Below, one piece after another: positions 3,941-7,356 of a stretch of DNA of 7,356 bases. Position 1 is the stretch's first letter, and each line of letters begins with the position of its first letter. The stretch is taken from contig JBAYNS010000057.1 in NCBI GenBank assembly GCA_041678625.1, positions 1 through 7,356 of the forward strand, in the 5' to 3' direction. Position numbers and translations under genes: made by a program. This stretch comes from JBAYNS01 sp041678625 (lineage in GTDB: Bacteria; Patescibacteriota; Gracilibacteria; Peribacterales; Peribacteraceae). Below the pieces are notes generated by a model that saw nothing but the letters and a program-made list of their open reading frames with translations, did no database searches and was not told where the DNA came from.

Positions 3941-5704
3941 CTACTCCTCCTCCACTACTTTGATCCCCAATTCCTCAATCTGCTTTGTGGGCATTGCGGA
4001 AGGAGCCCCCAACATAAGGTCCTTAGCCTTCTGATCCTTTGGATAAGCGATGACCTCGCGGATGTTTGGTTCGTTTGCAAAGAGCATTACCACGCGGTCA
4101 AGGCCCCATGCGATGCCGCCATGTGGAGGTGCGCCATACTGGAATGCTTCTAACATGTGCCCGAAACGACGCTCAGCGTCCTCATCCGAAATTCCTAAGA
4201 TATCGAATACTTGTTTCTGAAGACTTTGCTCATGGATACGAATAGATCCTCCTGCAATTTCATTTCCATTTAGAACAATGTCATACGCTTCCGCTCGTGC
4301 GCCAAGAGGATCGGACTGGAGCTTCTCTACATCTTCCGCCTTCGGTCGTGTGAACGGATGATGCATGGCTGCCAAAGCCCCCGTCTCCTTGTCTCGTTCG
4401 AACATAGGGAAGTCCGTCACCCAGCAGTAGGAGAAAACCTTTGGGTCAGCAAGGTTCTGTCGCGCAGCAATTTTCAGCCTTACAGCCCCAAGGCTTGTGC
4501 ATGCAGTTTCAAACGTGTCAGCTGTGAAGAGCAGAATGTCGCCTTTCTGCGCCTTTGTCTTCTCGGCAATTTTCTTCACAACTTCTGCACCAAGCTTCTC
4601 TACAGGCACACCCTCAAAACTATCTGCCACCTTGATCCACGCCAATCCTTTGGCCCCGTAGATTTTTGCCACCTCTGTAAGGTCATCAATGTCTTTACGG
4701 CTGAAAACAGCGCCTTTAGGAACACAGAGTGCTTTTACAATACCTCCTTTCTTCACGGTGTCGGCAAAAATTCCAAAACCGCATTCTGCAGAGAACTCAG
4801 TGACATCTGTGAGATGAAGATCAAAACGGAGATCGGGCTTGTCACTCCCGTAGGTGTTCATTGCTTCTTCCCATGTCATACGCGGGAATGGGGTTTCCTG
4901 GAGCTTCACATCCGGACGGAACTTCTTTGTAAGTTCAATAAAGGATTCCTCCGTTACCTGCAAGATATCTTCCGCTTCCACAAAAGACATCTCCACATCC
5001 ACCTGCGTAAATTCCGGCTGTCTATCTCCGCGCTGATCTTCATCCCGGAAGCAGCGGGCAATTTGCATGTATCGGTCAAAGCCCGCGATCATCGTCATCT
5101 GTTTAAGCTGTTGCGGTGATTGCGGCAATACGTAGAATTCCCCATGGTAGAGACGGCTTGGAACCAGGTATTCCCGTGAACCTTCGGGAGTCCCTTTGAT
5201 AAGAATAGGGGTTTCAATATCAATAAAGCCTCTCTCATCGTAGAACCTACGAATGAATTGCAACATATTGTGGCGCAGAAGAAGATTCTTGCGCATGCGA
5301 TCACGGCGCAGGTCAAGGTAGCGGTACTGCATGCGCACTTCCTCATTTACATCTTTATCCTGATCAATTTCAAATGGTGGAGTTTTCGCCTCATTCAAAA
5401 TATTCACATCCTTAATCACTACTTCAATTGCTCCCGTAGGGTTCTCTTCCCGCTCAGCGCCTTTCAGGCGCTTGCGGACTTCCCCGGTAACCTTAAGCAC
5501 CCATTCCGGCCGTACAGTTTCAGCAATCTTGAATGTATTGGCATCTTTTGGGTCGAACACAATCTGGGTAAAGCCGTAGCGATCCCGTAGATCGATGAAA
5601 ACAAGGCCTCCATGATCACGACGACGATGCACCCAACCACAGAGGGTCGCGATTTTACCGGCATGTTTAGCGTTCAGTTCGCCGCAGGTGTGAGATCTTA
5701 ACAT
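3941..5704 (-). CDS. aspS: Aspartyl-tRNA synthetase, bacterial type, predicted non-discriminating (Asp/Asn)
   Basis: This 587-aa enzyme is full length for bacterial AspRS and charges tRNA with aspartate in the cytoplasm. The N-terminal OB-fold anticodon-binding domain spans about residues 1-105 (LCGWVHRRRDHGG, VFIDLRDR). Class II motif 1 lies around 150-168, the flipping-loop segment GTPEGSREYLVP at 171-182 and motif 2 (FRDEDQRGDRQPEFTQ) at 219-234. The bacterial insertion (GAD) domain occupies about 290-420, and motif 3 has GLDRVVML at 534-541. His31 and Gly82 match the residues that mark the non-discriminating AspRS of Pseudomonas aeruginosa. The enzyme probably also makes Asp-tRNA(Asn), for conversion by GatCAB. 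The S23 gene ends 36 bases upstream. The start codon directly abuts an 8-bp repeat array and has no Shine-Dalgarno sequence. Confidence 0.97.
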   Translation of the reverse strand: MLRSHTCGELNAKHAGKIATLCGWVHRRRDHGGLVFIDLRDRYGFTQIVFDPKDANTFKIAETVRPEWVLKVTGEVRKRLKGAEREENPTGAIEVVIKDVNILNEAKTPPFEIDQDKDVNEEVRMQYRYLDLRRDRMRKNLLLRHNMLQFIRRFYDERGFIDIETPILIKGTPEGSREYLVPSRLYHGEFYVLPQSPQQLKQMTMIAGFDRYMQIARCFRDEDQRGDRQPEFTQVDVEMSFVEAEDILQVTEESFIELTKKFRPDVKLQETPFPRMTWEEAMNTYGSDKPDLRFDLHLTDVTEFSAECGFGIFADTVKKGGIVKALCVPKGAVFSRKDIDDLTEVAKIYGAKGLAWIKVADSFEGVPVEKLGAEVVKKIAEKTKAQKGDILLFTADTFETACTSLGAVRLKIAARQNLADPKVFSYCWVTDFPMFERDKETGALAAMHHPFTRPKAEDVEKLQSDPLGARAEAYDIVLNGNEIAGGSIRIHEQSLQKQVFDILGISDEDAERRFGHMLEAFQYGAPPHGGIAWGLDRVVMLFANEPNIREVIAYPKDQKAKDLMLGAPSAMPTKQIEELGIKVVEEE

Positions 5705-5728
5705 AGGTCAGGAGGTCTGTAGGTCTGA
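5705..5728 (+). repeat. Three tandem 8-bp repeats (consensus AGGTCTGA), aspS side of the S23 gene
   Basis: The units AGGTCAGG, AGGTCTGT and AGGTCTGA follow each other with exact 8-base periodicity, starting at the base next to the aspS start codon. Read on the + strand they point toward the S23 gene. They are the inverted partner of the array at 6123-6162. Confidence 0.8.
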
Positions 5729-5740
5729 AAGAGAAGATTA

Positions 5741-6106
5741 TTACTTACTCTTCTTTAGTTGTTCAATCAGATATGCAAGACGAGCACAATGGGAAACAAT
5801 ATCATCATACTCTTCTGTACTAATGTAGCGGAGGTCATGAACGAGTTCAGTAAAATTGTCGACTTCCACCACAGAACCCTTTGCCCTTGTGTAATAACTA
5901 TTGCGGTGAGCCCTTGTTGTCATTGCGCTACCTTCAGCGAGATTTGTCATTGCGGAAGTAGCAGCTCGCCTCAATTGTAATGTTAAATGGAACTGCTCAT
6001 ATTGCGGGAATTTTTTGGTGCTCTGATATATCTTCAATGCAAGAGCCTTTGCTTCTTTCCAGACAATAAGTGAGCGAAATCCAGATAGCTGTTTTGACAT
6101 ATACAT
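5741..6106 (-). CDS. Four-helix-bundle protein, S23 (23S rRNA intervening-sequence protein) family
   Basis: This 121-aa protein has typical family length and landmarks. These are FRSLIVWKEAKALALKIY (10-27), TKKFPQYEQFHLTLQLRRAA (30-49), then SAMTNLAEGSA (51-61, the conserved N-AEG turn), a Tyr-rich segment and AKGSVVEVDNFTELVHDLRYI (75-95). The family (PF05635/TIGR02436) was named from ORFs inside intervening sequences of 23S rRNA genes in Leptospira and Coxiella. Free-standing copies are common, and their function is not settled; the fold resembles the Avd accessory protein of diversity-generating retroelements. There is no rRNA or reverse transcriptase in this window. The gene lies between nrdR and aspS in the same direction, without a Shine-Dalgarno sequence at either candidate start (6106 or 6100). 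Inverted arrays of 8-bp repeats flank it. Confidence 0.92.
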   Translation of the reverse strand: MYMSKQLSGFRSLIVWKEAKALALKIYQSTKKFPQYEQFHLTLQLRRAATSAMTNLAEGSAMTTRAHRNSYYTRAKGSVVEVDNFTELVHDLRYISTEEYDDIVSHCARLAYLIEQLKKSK

Positions 6107-6122
6107 ACGAAAAGGTTCAGCA

Positions 6123-6162
6123 GTGTACCTTATAACCTTTAAACCTCAAGACCTTCAGGCCT
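6123..6162 (-). repeat. Five tandem degenerate 8-bp repeats (AGG-type), nrdR side of the S23 gene
   Basis: Read on the - strand, five consecutive octamers begin with AGG at exact 8-base steps. The outermost, next to nrdR, is AGGCCTGA and the second AGGTCTTG. Units nearer the S23 start drift further (AGGTTTAA, AGGTTATA, AGGTACAC). The array shares its last base with the nrdR stop codon. It is oriented toward the S23 gene, opposite to the array at 5705-5728. Confidence 0.75.
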
Positions 6163-6608
6163 CAATGGAACAGTTTCCCCAGCTCCTCCTTAAACTCCTC
6201 AACATCCTTAAATTCCCGATGAACAGAGGCAAAGCGGATATACGCAACCTGGTCAATTTTCTTGAGTGCCCGCATCACATCCATGCCAATTGTTGAGCTG
6301 GCAACCTCCTTTTTATTCGATCCCCATTTCTCCTCCAGTTTCCCCAAAAGATCATCAATCTGCTCCTGGGTAACCGGACGCTTGGTGCAGGCAATCCAGA
6401 TGCCGCGTTCCAATTTGGAGCGGCTGTACGGTTCGCGAGTGCCGTCCCGCTTAATGACAATAAGAGAAGAAAGTTCCTGGCGCTCATAGGTCGTAAAGCG
6501 ATGTTGGCACTTTGTACACTCCCGGCGGCGGCGTACTGTGCGTCCATCCTCCGCAATGCGCGAGTCGATCACAGAGGTGTCCGATGATTTACAATGGGGG
6601 CAATGCAT
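6162..6608 (-). CDS. nrdR: Transcriptional repressor NrdR (ATP-cone, zinc ribbon)
   Basis: This 148-aa protein matches the family length. It represses ribonucleotide reductase genes in response to ATP/dATP and acts in the cytoplasm on DNA. The N-terminal zinc ribbon has Cys3, Cys6, Cys31 and Cys34, with the signature VIDSR and TVRRRRECTKCQHRFTTYER. The ATP-cone domain follows from about residue 48 (VIKRDGTREPYSRSKLERGI, then ACTKRPV) and ends in YIRFASVHREFKDVEEF, where many homologues have Tyr rather than His129. No nrdA, nrdB, nrdJ or NrdR-box pair is visible here, so its targets lie elsewhere. The start is ATG at 6606-6608 (M-H-C-P, as in most NrdR proteins). No Shine-Dalgarno sequence is present; the bases directly before the ATG are TCCTCC. 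It follows tsaC by 50 bases. Confidence 0.97.
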   Translation of the reverse strand: MHCPHCKSSDTSVIDSRIAEDGRTVRRRRECTKCQHRFTTYERQELSSLIVIKRDGTREPYSRSKLERGIWIACTKRPVTQEQIDDLLGKLEEKWGSNKKEVASSTIGMDVMRALKKIDQVAYIRFASVHREFKDVEEFKEELGKLFH

Positions 6609-6627
6609 GGAGGATTGAGACTAGGGA

Positions 6628-6636
6628 AGTATAATA
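6628..6636 (-). promoter_or_regulatory. Possible -10 region upstream of nrdR
   Basis: Overlapping TATTAT (6631-6636) and TATACT (6628-6633) on the - strand lie about 20 bases before the nrdR ATG, in the gap after tsaC. No convincing -35 or TGn extension is present. It may give nrdR a short-leader transcript in addition to read-through from tsaC. Confidence 0.35.
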
Positions 6637-6658
6637 CGCTTCATTCTTTGAGCTTTTC

Positions 6659-7270
6659 TTAAAGATTGAGTTCCAAATCTCCCGGTCGTACAACTGTGCA
6701 AACACCATGCAAACAGGTGACCACTGTTGACGTTTCATTCTTTGGCAATTCTCCTGAGTCTAAAATCACATCAGGCTGAGCTCCTGCTTTGTACTGAGCG
6801 ACTATTTCTTCCACGGTGTATGGAGAAGGTTTTTGATGCACATTGGCGGATGTTGTGCTTATAGGTACGCCAAAAAGTCTTGCGAGCTCCAGTGCAACGG
6901 GATGGGAAGAAATGCGAATGCCAATAGTTTTTCCTCCATTGGGCGTGGGATAGAGCTGATGAGGAGCGTCTTCCCGGAGATCCAGAATAATAGTCAGCGG
7001 TCCTGGCAGATGTTTTTTTGCCAACTCTTTTGCTTTTTTACCCCATTGTACGTAAGCATCGGCCGCTTTTAGTGAAGCAAAGAGCGCACTAACCGGCTGC
7101 ATGGGCGGGCGTTGTTTCAATGTAAATAGTCGTTGTGCTGCTTGGGGATTGGAGAGATCGCAAGCCAGCCCGTAGCATGTCTCCGTTGCATGTGCGACGA
7201 TGCCGCCCCTGCGTAAAATCTCGAGCGCCATTTTCATGCTGCTGCTTTGGCTTGCGGGGAGAATATTCAT
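6659..7270 (-). CDS. tsaC: L-threonylcarbamoyladenylate synthase (YrdC/Sua5 family)
   Basis: This 203-aa protein has only the YrdC domain, so it is the short TsaC form without the Sua5 C-terminal domain. It makes threonylcarbamoyl-AMP from threonine, bicarbonate and ATP, the first step of t6A37 modification of ANN-decoding tRNAs; TsaB/D/E complete it. Visible motifs are ATETCYGLACD (28-38), KQRPPMQPVS (52-61), HLPGPLTIIL (87-96), TIGIRISSHP (115-124) and STTSANVHQKPSP (138-150), then DSGELPKNETSTVV (171-184) near the C-terminus. The ATG at 7268-7270 has no Shine-Dalgarno sequence. A -10-like TACTAT lies at 7283-7288. The preceding gene ends only 23 bases upstream, so co-transcription is likely. 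Confidence 0.93.
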   Translation of the reverse strand: MNILPASQSSSMKMALEILRRGGIVAHATETCYGLACDLSNPQAAQRLFTLKQRPPMQPVSALFASLKAADAYVQWGKKAKELAKKHLPGPLTIILDLREDAPHQLYPTPNGGKTIGIRISSHPVALELARLFGVPISTTSANVHQKPSPYTVEEIVAQYKAGAQPDVILDSGELPKNETSTVVTCLHGVCTVVRPGDLELNL

Positions 7271-7293
7271 GAGAATTCTAGGATAGTAGAATA

Positions 7294-7356
7294 TTAAGGT
7301 TTAGGAGCTGTTGCCGTGTATCTCTCAATCACCTCATCAATCTTTTTTCTTAAGAT
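7294..7356 (-). CDS. C-terminal end of an unidentified protein (truncated by window)
   Basis: On the - strand the frame is open from the right edge to TAA at 7294-7296. It encodes 20 residues, ILRKKIDEVIERYTATAPKP, a charged helix followed by an Ala/Pro tail typical of a protein C-terminus. It lies 23 bases upstream of tsaC on the same strand, as expected for an operon neighbour. It is too short to assign a family. Confidence 0.5.
   Translation of the reverse strand: MLRKKIDEVIERYTATAPKP

Noticed and set aside
4358..5119. 253-aa + strand frame
   Set aside because: It lies wholly within aspS on the opposite strand, and aspS is unmistakable.
5741..6106. Diversity-generating retroelement accessory protein (Avd)
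   Set aside because: The sequence fits the S23 group, and no reverse transcriptase, template repeat or variable repeat is visible in the window. A relation beyond similar fold is not supported.
6123..6162. CRISPR-like array
   Set aside because: Units are only 8 bp with no spacers, and no cas genes are present.

Overview
The window is a compact bacterial chromosome segment with balanced base composition, short intergenic gaps and the standard genetic code (TGA closes both the 62-aa gene and nrdR). Several things suggest a Patescibacteria/CPR-type genome, perhaps Peribacteria/Peregrinibacteria-like. There are unrecognised coiled-coil proteins, a free-standing S23 four-helix-bundle gene, almost no Shine-Dalgarno sequences, and an AspRS of the non-discriminating type. 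This lineage is an inference from style; no marker in the window proves it.

Left part (1-2212, + strand). The 3' part of a coiled-coil protein gene comes first, followed by a membrane-anchored SGNH/GDSL-type hydrolase. Next is a 62-aa, very basic protein with a possible zinc finger. That gene has the only strong Shine-Dalgarno sequence I saw in the window, and a 15-bp hairpin follows it directly.

Middle (2213-2624). There is no protein gene here, but RNA-like structure is dense. It holds a complete tRNA-Leu(UAG) on the - strand with encoded CCA. Downstream of it is an orphan tRNA 3' end (T arm, acceptor 3' strand, CCA) joined to a hairpin and overlapping a 16-bp palindrome. Two further hairpins follow.

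Right part (2625-7356), all - strand. In transcription order (right to left) the genes are: the tail of an unidentified gene, tsaC (threonylcarbamoyl-AMP synthase), nrdR (ribonucleotide reductase repressor), an S23-family gene, aspS, a 63-aa unknown protein, and a 337-aa charged coiled-coil protein. The tsaC-nrdR-S23-aspS group is closely packed and is probably at least partly co-transcribed. The two genes after aspS each have their own extended -10 promoter, placed so that the mRNA would start at the ATG (leaderless).

Most interesting point: the S23 gene fills the gap between nrdR and aspS and is bounded on both sides by arrays of 8-bp repeats in inverted orientation (consensus AGGTCTGA reading toward the gene). 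The whole 458-bp block looks like an inserted cassette whose transcript ends could pair. Other points worth a look are the leaderless promoter geometry, the 62-aa zinc-finger-like protein and the orphan tRNA end.
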